From Thermodesulfobacteriota bacterium (GTDB lineage: Bacteria > Desulfobacterota > DSM-4660 > Desulfatiglandales > Desulfatiglandaceae): a stretch of DNA of 64,000 nucleotides. This document shows, piece after piece, positions 55,345 through 63,885 of the stretch. The notes under the pieces were generated by a model. It was not told where the DNA came from. It searched no databases and saw only the letters and a program-made list of their open reading frames with translations. Location of the stretch: assembly GCA_028278625.1 (NCBI GenBank), contig JANQDY010000229.1, positions 7,190 to 71,189 of the forward strand. The letters run 5' to 3'. The translations under genes were made by a program, and so were the position numbers. Position 1 is the first letter of the stretch; each line of letters begins with the position of its first letter.

Positions 55345-56403
55345 ATGTGGAAATATCGAGAACAACTGAGCCATTGGGGAAAACTGAAGAGATCCATCTA
55401 CGAAAGTCTTCGGGATGATCTGGAACGCCACCTTTTAAAAATGGCGCTCATCGATTCCTATCACCGGTTCATTGAGAATGGCGCAAAATACCGTTTTGTT
55501 GATAAGAGTGAGCTAAAGCCACGATCCAAAAAAATGGAGAAGGAGTCCGAGTATTTCAACTCTTTTCTGGTCATTGTTTGTGAGAACGTCATCAAGAGTG
55601 AACTGAAAAACTATATCCGTTTCTATCCCGAAAACCGTGTCACCAAGAAAAACCTGGAATACCTGGCCGATTTTACTTTGTACGATAAGTTTCATAGAAA
55701 CCTCAAACACTTTGATTCCCCGAAAAGCATTGACCTTCTGAAACAGCTGCTGGATATCGACTATGCAATGCTCATTCAGCAGGACCCAACGGTTCGTAGG
55801 AAAAACCGGTATTCCCTCACGCACTTTCATGTCAAGATTGACTGGCCCATCTCCGATGCGGCGGAAAACCTTTCCAAACGGCTGCGCTATATTCAGAATA
55901 ACCTTTACGAAAAAGGGGACAAAGGCGCGCGCGATCTTCAAAAAAAGCTTTTTGAATACTACGGCTGCCACCACAGCGTCGGCGGCAGACGAACCGCCGG
56001 CCTAATCGCAGCACAGTTGTTGAAACAATTAGACGGTATCTGCACCGTATTTGTGTCAAGCTCGGAATCGCGGACCGTTTTTCGTTACTCCGAAAGGGGC
56101 GTTTCAAAATTCTTCCTGATTCAGCTTTCAAAGGAACAAATCACCTGCATTGCTGAGAACCAGGGTTTCGATACGGGCTACTTGCTGAACAACTATTTGT
56201 ACGGCCAGGAAGAGGACTGTTTTGCCATCCTTGAGGCTGCTTACAGCCATACGGTTCATTCCCGACCGCCCAAGGATGGAAAATTGAGAAAAATAAGACC
56301 TGCCTACAATTGGTTGCGGCTTACCGGCGAACACCTGCATGCCAAACTGGATGCCCCCCATGCAACACCGATACCCTACAATTGGGTCTATGCGTCGGAT
56401 TGA
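55345..56403 (+). CDS. Unrecognised 352-residue soluble protein
   Basis: I do not recognise this protein. It has no signal peptide or membrane segment. The first half is Lys- and Glu-rich and helical (MWKYREQLSHWGKLKRSIYES...). The second half contains GGRRTAGLIAAQLL, a strand-rich segment (TVFVSSSESRTVFRYSERG) and a conserved-looking tail (YNWLRLTGEHLHAKLD). It has its own promoter with a palindromic operator, suggesting tight regulation. It lies alone between the YceD-like gene (divergent) and gltX. The start ATG at 55345 has only a weak CAGG site. Confidence 0.6.
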   Translation: MWKYREQLSHWGKLKRSIYESLRDDLERHLLKMALIDSYHRFIENGAKYRFVDKSELKPRSKKMEKESEYFNSFLVIVCENVIKSELKNYIRFYPENRVTKKNLEYLADFTLYDKFHRNLKHFDSPKSIDLLKQLLDIDYAMLIQQDPTVRRKNRYSLTHFHVKIDWPISDAAENLSKRLRYIQNNLYEKGDKGARDLQKKLFEYYGCHHSVGGRRTAGLIAAQLLKQLDGICTVFVSSSESRTVFRYSERGVSKFFLIQLSKEQITCIAENQGFDTGYLLNNYLYGQEEDCFAILEAAYSHTVHSRPPKDGKLRKIRPAYNWLRLTGEHLHAKLDAPHATPIPYNWVYASD

Positions 56404-56486
56404 TTTTTCCTGCATTTTGAAGTAGTAGTGCTTAAATTTCCGGCACGGCATTTCAGATTGAACATACAACTCTTCTAAAACAATTT

Positions 56487-57914
56487 ATGGAGGCACAAAA
56501 TTCATATATGAAAGAACCAAAAATCATTACCCGCTTTCCGCCAAGCCCCACGGGTTATCTTCACATCGGGGGTTCACGAACAGCTCTTTTCAACTGGCTC
56601 TTTACCAGACAACAGGGGGGCAAATTCATCCTCCGCATTGAAGACACCGATGAACAGAGATCATCGGAAGCAGCCACAGAAGCCATTTTAAAGTCCATGG
56701 CGTGGCTTGGACTCAACTATGATGAAGGCCCTTATTTTCAATCCCGTCGCTATGATCTTTATAACGCGGTAATTGACCGACTACTGGATAAGGGAGAAGC
56801 CTATCACTGCCATTGTTCCCCGGAGGAACTGGACCGAAAAAGAAAAGACGCCCTAGACCAAGGCCTGAAACCGAAATATGACGGCACCTGCCGGAACCTG
56901 GGGCTTGGTCCGGCACCCGGATCGGTCGTTCGGCTCAAAACACCCGTCGCCGGAACAACGGGATTTGAAGATCTGGTAAAGGGCCCCATCCGGTTTGAAA
57001 ACCAAGAACTGGACGATCTCATCATCAAACGGTCCAATGGCAGCCCCACCTACCATCTGGCCGTGGTGGCCGATGATGTCGATCTTGGCATCACCCATGT
57101 GATTCGAGGGGACGACCATGTGAACAACACACCCCGGCAGATCTTAATATACAAGGCGTTGGACGAGCCCCTGCCCAAATATGCACACCTGCCCATGATT
57201 CTGGGACCCGATAAAAAACGGCTCAGCAAGCGCCATGGTGCCATGAGTGTGCTGGAATACCGGGATATGGGATACCTCCCCAATGCTTTGCTCAATGCTC
57301 TTGTCCGCGTGGGCTGGTCATACGGCGATCAGGAAAAATTCTCTTTGGAGGAAATGACCCGAAAATTTTCCCTGGATCATGTGGGGAAATCGGCCGGTGT
57401 ATTCAACACCGAAAAGCTCCTGGACTTAAATGCCTGGTACATCCGCGAATCTTCCGATGCGTTTCTGATGCAAGCGGTGATTCCCTTTCTCAAAAACATC
57501 GGAATTTCCCAACCGGACCAGGTTATTTTAAAAAAGATCATCCCTCATATAAAAGGCAGAAGCAAAACATTGGTTGAAATGGCGGAGGCCGCCAAGTTCT
57601 GTTTTGTGGATGAAGTAGCGTACGAGAAAAAAGGTGATAACAAATTTCTGAAAAAGGAAGTTGTCCAATTACTTGACAATCTCGTTCAAGCCCTTTCTGA
57701 GACGTCCCCTTTTGATCAGGCGGCCCTTGAGAAGACCTTCATCACCTATTTGGCGGCTAACGAAATAAAACTCAAGAAGATTGCCCAGCCACTCCGCATG
57801 GCCCTTACGGGAAAGACGGCCAGTCCCGGCATATTTGAAGTAATGGAGGTACTGGGAAAAGAAACGGTTATCGCCAGGATACGCAAAGCGATCCACCACA
57901 TCAAATCCAAATAG
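56487..57914 (+). CDS. gltX: Glutamyl-tRNA synthetase
   Basis: A 475-residue class I synthetase charging tRNA-Glu. The HIGH-type motif reads HIGG in PPSPTGYLHIGG, and the KMSKS-type motif reads KRLSKRHGA, both normal for GluRS. The first ATG at 56487 has no clear ribosome site; a second at 56508 follows GGAGG at a long 14-base spacing, so the start is uncertain by seven residues. No zinc-binding Cys set is evident in the middle insert apart from the CHCS segment. Confidence 0.95.
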   Translation: MEAQNSYMKEPKIITRFPPSPTGYLHIGGSRTALFNWLFTRQQGGKFILRIEDTDEQRSSEAATEAILKSMAWLGLNYDEGPYFQSRRYDLYNAVIDRLLDKGEAYHCHCSPEELDRKRKDALDQGLKPKYDGTCRNLGLGPAPGSVVRLKTPVAGTTGFEDLVKGPIRFENQELDDLIIKRSNGSPTYHLAVVADDVDLGITHVIRGDDHVNNTPRQILIYKALDEPLPKYAHLPMILGPDKKRLSKRHGAMSVLEYRDMGYLPNALLNALVRVGWSYGDQEKFSLEEMTRKFSLDHVGKSAGVFNTEKLLDLNAWYIRESSDAFLMQAVIPFLKNIGISQPDQVILKKIIPHIKGRSKTLVEMAEAAKFCFVDEVAYEKKGDNKFLKKEVVQLLDNLVQALSETSPFDQAALEKTFITYLAANEIKLKKIAQPLRMALTGKTASPGIFEVMEVLGKETVIARIRKAIHHIKSK

Positions 57915-58142
57915 AAAAACCATTTCCGTTCCGATACTGCTCATTCGGGACGGGAATGATATGTGATCCGCCTCTCCTCTTTTTGCTCGCCCAAAATCCA
58001 TTTCAAATCGATTCTGTTAGATCCAAAGGAGTTCCTCCTTCTTCATTTGCAAATGAAGCCGGTGAGTGGTAATGTAATTAAGCTTTAATGATAGAAATTC
58101 AAATTATGTTCCATTTTTCCGTAAGGATGGCACCGTGACAGA

Positions 58143-59393
58143 ATGAAAGAAATATTGGATCTGGCGGCAAATGACATCCCTGGAGCCTTTTTATCCCTGT
58201 GGCATCGTCTTGGATCGAACTACCCCAATTTTCAGGAGGCGGAACAGGCAACGTTGCGGGATAAGGAGCAGCATGCCAAAGCAAAGGCCAGGTTTTTTAA
58301 ACGCCTCATGGAAAACTCCGGATTAATGATCAGGAATTTTGGGGGAACCTTACCGCTGGCAATACTTGAGGCCATGGACAAATATCTATTTTTGCGATTC
58401 GGCACCAAATATGACGCCCCGCCATTGCTCATTAAACATGGAAACGCACGATACATCATTTGCCGCCGTATGAGAGAAATCAACAAATATATCCCCCACT
58501 CACAACAAACAGGCCACCTTCGGTCCTATATGCCCCACCACCGTATCATTCCCGAAAACATCAACGGATTCACCATATCCGTTCAAAAAGCGCCGCTGAT
58601 AGGCCGAAATCCCAAGCAATTGCTGAAAAAGCGTAAGATCACCGCTTATGTGGGCACCTTTCAGGACGGAGTGACACCGACCTGGAACCAAAAAGAACTG
58701 CCCCATCTCCTGGCCGAGGGTCTGACCGACCGTGAATGCCGCTGGCAGAGCATTGAAACGGCCCTAAAGGAAGCGGATAGATCCAATGCGGACATCGTCG
58801 TTCTTCCCGAATTGTCAGTATGCCCTGAACTGCGGGACAGGATCTCCCTGTGGCTGGATGATAACCCTCATTACTTCAGTTATGTCCTGCCGGGAACTTT
58901 TCATTTTAATATTGACGGCAGCTTTTATAATTTTGCAGAACTGTTCAACCCAAATGGCAGACCGATTCTCTCCCATTGCAAACTGACCACCTTCGGAACC
59001 CGTGAGAAGTATGAGAAAATCTCCACCGGTAACCGGATCAGCCTGCTTGATACAGCCATCGGCCTTATCGGGATGCCCATCTGCCTCGATTTCTGCGAGG
59101 AAGCCTCACCGTTTGCGGATCTCTGGGAAAAAATCGGCGCGGACTGGTTCCTGGTGCCTTCGTTCGGCGGCGAATCGAATATCAGCGCCCACAAAAGGCG
59201 TGCGGCCACCCTGCATCGGGCACATGGGGCTGTTACCGTTCTCTCAAATCAGCCGGATACGCAGCAACCGCCCTCTGGCAAGAAAAAGGCAGAGGACAAA
59301 CACGGATTCGTCTGTTCATCAAACTCACCGGAATTTGTATCTCCCAAAAAGCGCTTTGTTTCCATTCGGTTGAAAAAAATCTTGCCATTATGA
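58143..59393 (+). CDS. Nitrilase-fold hydrolase with extra N-terminal region
   Basis: A 416-residue protein. Residues about 165-416 form a carbon-nitrogen hydrolase domain with the catalytic triad Glu223 (IVVLPELS), Lys280 (SHCKLTTF) and Cys314 (GMPICLDFCEE). The first ~160 residues are an unknown, mostly helical region. Nitrilase enzymes cleave or form C-N bonds in amides and nitriles. Precedent for a nitrilase domain in phage defence exists among reverse transcriptase-nitrilase proteins; no reverse transcriptase is present here. It is the first of three same-strand genes ending in the giant NACHT protein, with 45 bases to the second, so it is likely the effector or a modifying enzyme of that system. 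The ribosome site is weak. Confidence 0.7.
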   Translation: MKEILDLAANDIPGAFLSLWHRLGSNYPNFQEAEQATLRDKEQHAKAKARFFKRLMENSGLMIRNFGGTLPLAILEAMDKYLFLRFGTKYDAPPLLIKHGNARYIICRRMREINKYIPHSQQTGHLRSYMPHHRIIPENINGFTISVQKAPLIGRNPKQLLKKRKITAYVGTFQDGVTPTWNQKELPHLLAEGLTDRECRWQSIETALKEADRSNADIVVLPELSVCPELRDRISLWLDDNPHYFSYVLPGTFHFNIDGSFYNFAELFNPNGRPILSHCKLTTFGTREKYEKISTGNRISLLDTAIGLIGMPICLDFCEEASPFADLWEKIGADWFLVPSFGGESNISAHKRRAATLHRAHGAVTVLSNQPDTQQPPSGKKKAEDKHGFVCSSNSPEFVSPKKRFVSIRLKKILPL

Positions 59394-59438
59394 ATAATAA
59401 TGAATAATATATGCAAAAACAGTTCATAAAGGTTTATC

Positions 59439-60068
59439 ATGCAAATCGATCTTATTTGCGGCATCCCTGAAAAACTTGCGGAATCCGCTTCCATGGACGA
59501 CCTGACGGAAACTGTCCTCCGGATTGATGCATGGGATGATCGTCAGGCTCAGGTGTTGGACTATGTTTACCGTCAGCGGCTCATTCGCCTGATTACTTCG
59601 GCAAAAAGAGGAAACGCGGCATCCAACGAACTTAGCGCTTTTGCCCGGCACCTGGACAAGACCACCCACCCGGTTCGCATTAAAAGACTGGACGGTCTGG
59701 ACAAACCCTACAAGGAGAGATGGACCGCGTATCTGGACATCGTAGAAAGCCGTCTGGCCGCTCTTGAAAGTGACGTGCCGGACCATGTCATGAACCTGAA
59801 GAACGTCCGGGAGATCCTAACCCTTGTTTTCGAACAGGAATCCGTGTCGCGAAAAACCATAAAAGACCGATTCAACCTCCAACCGGCCAATCTCACCCGC
59901 ATCCTCAACATGATGGAAGCGTCGGACCTGATCGTCTGTCAGAAGGTGGGCCGGGAAATCCGCGTCTCAGCGGGACCCAACAGCCATGCCTACGAACCCG
60001 AAGCTTCTCCGGAGCATCCAGATTTCAGGCGTTGGGGAGCGTGTTTCAGGCAGCAAACGGCGGCATGA
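59439..60068 (+). CDS. Winged-helix DNA-binding protein of the NACHT operon
   Basis: A 209-residue protein with a helical N-terminal part and a winged-helix domain at about 124-180 (FEQESVSRKTIKDRFNLQ; then NLTRILNMMEASDLIV and a basic wing KVGREIRVS). The domain resembles MarR-type HTH. It could repress its operon or recognise DNA as part of the sensor. Its stop lies four bases before the start of the giant protein, so production is coupled. The N-terminal 120 residues are not recognised. Confidence 0.65.
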   Translation: MQIDLICGIPEKLAESASMDDLTETVLRIDAWDDRQAQVLDYVYRQRLIRLITSAKRGNAASNELSAFARHLDKTTHPVRIKRLDGLDKPYKERWTAYLDIVESRLAALESDVPDHVMNLKNVREILTLVFEQESVSRKTIKDRFNLQPANLTRILNMMEASDLIVCQKVGREIRVSAGPNSHAYEPEASPEHPDFRRWGACFRQQTAA

Positions 60069-60072
60069 CCCC

Positions 60073-63000
60073 ATGAACGGACCCGCCCATATCACAACAT
60101 TTTACAGCTACAAAGGGGGTGTCGGCCGAACCATGCTCCTTGCCAACGTCGGCGCCATCCTTGCTCGCACAGGCCGCAAGGTCCTGCTCTTTGATCTTGA
60201 CGTGGAAGCTCCCGGCATGCATGTCATTCCCGCCTTGAGACCCGATCCCGCCCATGAAGCGGGTTTCCTTGAATGGCTCAGGGACCTCAGCACCGACCGC
60301 AAGGACGTTTTGCCGGATGATGAGGATCTCCTTGCCCTCTCAGGCCGCATCCGGCAGGCGCTCGGAATTGAAAACCTGTACATCCTCCCCGCCTTCGGCC
60401 ATGGCGCTGACAGCGCCGGCCTTTACCAGGACATTCCATGGCAGAGTTTCCTTGTGGAAAACCCTGACCGGGGCCTTCGCCTCTTTAGAAGCATCCTCGA
60501 CCATTTTTCCACGAACGGCGAATTAGACCACATCCTTCTGGATGCCCGCACCGGCATCACGGATCTGGGCGGACTGATGACCGCCATTTTGCCCCATACC
60601 GTCGTTTTGGTGGGCAGCTACGGCAGCCAGAACCTGTCCGGCCTGCTCATGATCAAACGGGCCCTTGACCAGGCGGGAAAGGGCAAATACGCCGTTGCCC
60701 GGGCCCCCCTGCCCGATCTAAACCGTCTCCTTGTGGTCTCCCCGGTGCCGGGAGACCAGGAAGAACGGCGCGAAGCCAGACGGGAAATCTGGGACCGGGA
60801 ATTTCCGGCCCTGGCCGGCGATTCCGGCCTGGAAACCCGGATCGAAATCCCTTTCGACAGTCGGCTGCTCTTTCGTGAGGAGCTTTTGACCGTGGAAGAC
60901 CGGGATTCTGAAATCGCTCGGGCCTATACCTTGGTCGCCCATAAGATCGACGGCTTGTTGGAGGACCTGATTTCTTTAGAAGAAGAGACCGAAAAAGAAG
61001 ACCGTGCGTTCCCTGACATTGTGCAGGCTTCGGGCAGAGTGAATCGCCACGGACAGGGAAAGACCTTTGAAGAGAAAACGGCAAGGCTACTGACTCTTTT
61101 GGGATACCAGGTGGAGGCGGAGCAGTTCATTGACGGCAACCGGGTGGACCTGGTAGCGAAAAAAGGATCCGGCCTTCGGGAAGAATGCTTTTTTGTGAAA
61201 TGCAAGGACCACAAAAGGCCCATCGGCAAGAACGTTCTTGAAAAGCTGACCCTGTGGTTGGAAGGGGATCAGGCAAAGGACATGCATGCCGAAGGGATGG
61301 TCGTGGCCCGGTCGTTTTCGTCCGCGGCCAGCACCTTTGCGGGGTCACGGCGGTTGCTTGTCTATACGCCCCAGGAACTTGAGCGGCGGCTTTTTGATTT
61401 CGGCCCCTACTTGGCCGGGATCAAACAGGAGTTCGAGGCCAGTGATCTGGCCCGGACCTATGTTGATCAGCGGGTGCTCCTTGAAAACCAGCCAGATGTC
61501 AACGGCACCGATCTCCTGGCCCACGCCAAGAAATGGGCCACTGGCGAGGGAACCCGGCTCTGGCTGCTCCTGGGCGACTTCGGCACGGGAAAGACCGCGT
61601 TTTTCAAGCGGTTCGCCTATGAACTGGCAACTCAGTCGGAAAACCACGAGATGCCCGTTCCCATGGCCATCGATCTCAAATCTTTTCCGAACGCCATTTC
61701 TCTTGAAAGCCTGCTCCAGGAGCATCTGCGCAAACGCGTGAACTGGAACGGGAACCCCGATATCCTGCTTCACCTCCTCGCCTCAGGCCGGGTGGTCCTG
61801 CTCCTGGACGCTTTCGATGAAATGGGGACCGCCGCTGTGGGAAGAAGCATCGAAGAGCAGTTCCGCCAGTTGTTGAAGCCCCTTTCGGGAGGTGGGGACA
61901 AAAAGGAAAACCGCATCCTGATCACCTGCCGTACCCATTTTTTCAAGGACCAGCAAAATATCAAGGACATGCTCCATGGCAGCACCGGCGATCTGGTCAG
62001 CCAGGATTCCGATCTGGGGCGCCTTGCCCGGGCATTTGACGGTACCATCGACGAACTGATGCTGTTCAACAACGATCAGATTCGCATGTTCCTGCACCGC
62101 CATCTGTCCAGTGCCCAGGCGGCCCAGGCGGAAACGTTCATCCGGACCACCTATGACCTGCCCAGCCTGGCACCCCGTCCCGTGTTGCTGGAAATGATCG
62201 TCAACTCCCTGCCCGACCTGGTCAAATCGAAACAGGGCATCAGCCCTGCCGCTCTATACCATGTATACACCACCAAATGGCTGGAAGACAAAAGCGGCAG
62301 TGCACTTCAAACCAGTCCCAACCTGCGCAAGAAGATTTTGGAATACCTGGCCTTTGACCTGTGGGGACGGCCCCGTCGTCTGATCCATCATCGGGAATTG
62401 CTCGCGGTTCTTGAAAAAATGGATCCGGGCACGCTGACCGGCATCGACCCTGACCGTGTAGACCTGGAACTGCGCACGGCCGCGTTCCTCATCCGGAGCC
62501 GTGAAGGATTCTACTCCTTTTCACACAAGAGTTTTCTAGAGTTCTTCTACAGCCAACATCTACTGTCGTCCCTGAACAACGGGATTGAGGCATTTGCCCG
62601 CGCTCTTGCCACCTCCCCTGTCACCCCGGAATGCATAGGCTTTTTCTGCAATCTCACTGAACATGGCCAGGACAAGATTTCACAGGACAGGAGCGACGGC
62701 TTTGATCTGGTAAAAGAGGCGCTCAGGCGGATACTTTCGGCATCCTACCGGCGGCAGACCGGTGAAAACGCCTTGCTGACGGCATATTCTTGCGCCCGAT
62801 ATCTGCTGGAACGTCAAAAAGAGCTGCGAAAAACCGAAAAGACCCTCGCAGATATCATGCGCGATTTCATGCCAAAGGCCCCTCAACTCCAAGGGGCGAT
62901 CCTGCGGGAGGCAGGGTTATCCGGCGCATGGCTGGAAAATGCCGAACTTGAAGGGGCCAATCTTGCAGACAGCGATCTTTCACTTGTCCGGGCGGCCGGA

Positions 63001-63885
63001 GCGAACTTCAGAGGCGCTTGTCTTGATAAGACCCTACTTGAAGGGGCCGACTGCCGGAAAGCGGATTTTAGCGGTGCCGGCCTGCGGGAAGCAAGGGCAA
63101 AGCAGGCGAATTTTTCAGGGGCATTATTCAACGAGGCCGATCTTACGGCCGGGATCTTTATTCACACCCGGTGCAACGGGGCGTCATTTATTTCAGCCCA
63201 ATGCCATGGGGCCCGGTTTGACGGTGCAAACCTGGAACAGACACACTGGGAAAAAGCGGTCACCACCGCTCTCACCGCAGCCGGCGCCAGGCCCTTGCCG
63301 CCCGGGGCGAACGAAACCCCGAGCCATCTGCTGCCGCTTCTGCAGACGGGACATTTCGGATTTGTTAATTCCGCAGTCTTCTCAACGGATGACAGATTCA
63401 TATTGACCGCAAGTGGTGATAATACCGCTGCCATATGGGACCGGGAATCAGGGAAGCTCATCAGACGTTTTAAAGGGCATGTTTCAATGGTTAATTCCGC
63501 GGTCTTCTCAACGGATGACAGATTCATATTGACCGCAAGTTATGATAATACCGCTGCCATATGGGACCCGGAAACAGGGAAGCTCATCAGACGATATAAA
63601 GGGCATGATTCAAGAGTCAATTCCGCGGTCTTCTCAACGGATGACAGATTCATATTGACCGCAAGTAGTGATAATGGATATTGTTTCAGTTGGAAGTTAC
63701 GAGCATCCATACGACGAGACAATCTCTCCATCATATCTTCACGATGTTTGAGACTATCACTCATAAACTCCGTCTCTGCAATTTGTGTTGTATATGGAGC
63801 TAATGGCTTACGAATGTATTCTGGTAATTCTCTACCCATCGCATCCGCATATGTCATATGGTCAATATTACTTCTGATCACATAG
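60073..63885 (+). CDS. Giant ParA/MinD - Mrr-like nuclease - NACHT - pentapeptide - WD40 protein, C-terminus disrupted
   Basis: A predicted NLR-like conflict protein. In order from the ATG at 60073: a ParA/MinD-type ATPase (deviant Walker A KGGVGRT at 14-20, FDLDVEAPG at 40-48, LLDARTG at 155-161); an Mrr-like restriction-nuclease fold (about 330-470; Asp359, then KCK at 376-378 in place of the usual QxK); a NACHT NTPase (Walker A GDFGTGKT 501-508, Walker B LLLDAFDE 576-583, ITCR sensor at 617-620); a helical region; pentapeptide repeats (about 939-1057); and two and a half WD40 repeats of 42 residues (from 1093). The third repeat breaks at base 63675; the last ~70 residues come from AT-rich foreign sequence. 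WD40/pentapeptide repeats likely sense a target. Confidence 0.8.
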   Translation: MNGPAHITTFYSYKGGVGRTMLLANVGAILARTGRKVLLFDLDVEAPGMHVIPALRPDPAHEAGFLEWLRDLSTDRKDVLPDDEDLLALSGRIRQALGIENLYILPAFGHGADSAGLYQDIPWQSFLVENPDRGLRLFRSILDHFSTNGELDHILLDARTGITDLGGLMTAILPHTVVLVGSYGSQNLSGLLMIKRALDQAGKGKYAVARAPLPDLNRLLVVSPVPGDQEERREARREIWDREFPALAGDSGLETRIEIPFDSRLLFREELLTVEDRDSEIARAYTLVAHKIDGLLEDLISLEEETEKEDRAFPDIVQASGRVNRHGQGKTFEEKTARLLTLLGYQVEAEQFIDGNRVDLVAKKGSGLREECFFVKCKDHKRPIGKNVLEKLTLWLEGDQAKDMHAEGMVVARSFSSAASTFAGSRRLLVYTPQELERRLFDFGPYLAGIKQEFEASDLARTYVDQRVLLENQPDVNGTDLLAHAKKWATGEGTRLWLLLGDFGTGKTAFFKRFAYELATQSENHEMPVPMAIDLKSFPNAISLESLLQEHLRKRVNWNGNPDILLHLLASGRVVLLLDAFDEMGTAAVGRSIEEQFRQLLKPLSGGGDKKENRILITCRTHFFKDQQNIKDMLHGSTGDLVSQDSDLGRLARAFDGTIDELMLFNNDQIRMFLHRHLSSAQAAQAETFIRTTYDLPSLAPRPVLLEMIVNSLPDLVKSKQGISPAALYHVYTTKWLEDKSGSALQTSPNLRKKILEYLAFDLWGRPRRLIHHRELLAVLEKMDPGTLTGIDPDRVDLELRTAAFLIRSREGFYSFSHKSFLEFFYSQHLLSSLNNGIEAFARALATSPVTPECIGFFCNLTEHGQDKISQDRSDGFDLVKEALRRILSASYRRQTGENALLTAYSCARYLLERQKELRKTEKTLADIMRDFMPKAPQLQGAILREAGLSGAWLENAELEGANLADSDLSLVRAAGANFRGACLDKTLLEGADCRKADFSGAGLREARAKQANFSGALFNEADLTAGIFIHTRCNGASFISAQCHGARFDGANLEQTHWEKAVTTALTAAGARPLPPGANETPSHLLPLLQTGHFGFVNSAVFSTDDRFILTASGDNTAAIWDRESGKLIRRFKGHVSMVNSAVFSTDDRFILTASYDNTAAIWDPETGKLIRRYKGHDSRVNSAVFSTDDRFILTASSDNGYCFSWKLRASIRRDNLSIISSRCLRLSLINSVSAICVVYGANGLRMYSGNSLPIASAYVIWSILLLIT
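63349..63675 (+). repeat. Tandem 126-bp WD40-coding DNA repeats
   Basis: Two full copies and part of a third of a 126-bp unit. A 39-bp core beginning GTCTTCTCAACGGATGACAG is identical in all three (63376-63414, 63502-63540, 63628-63666), and most other positions also agree. The similarity extends over codon third positions, so the array has been recently duplicated or homogenised. Confidence 0.9.

Noticed and set aside
63349..63675. CRISPR-like tandem repeats
   Set aside because: The unit is 126 bp, has no variable spacers of regular length and is an in-frame WD40-coding repeat.
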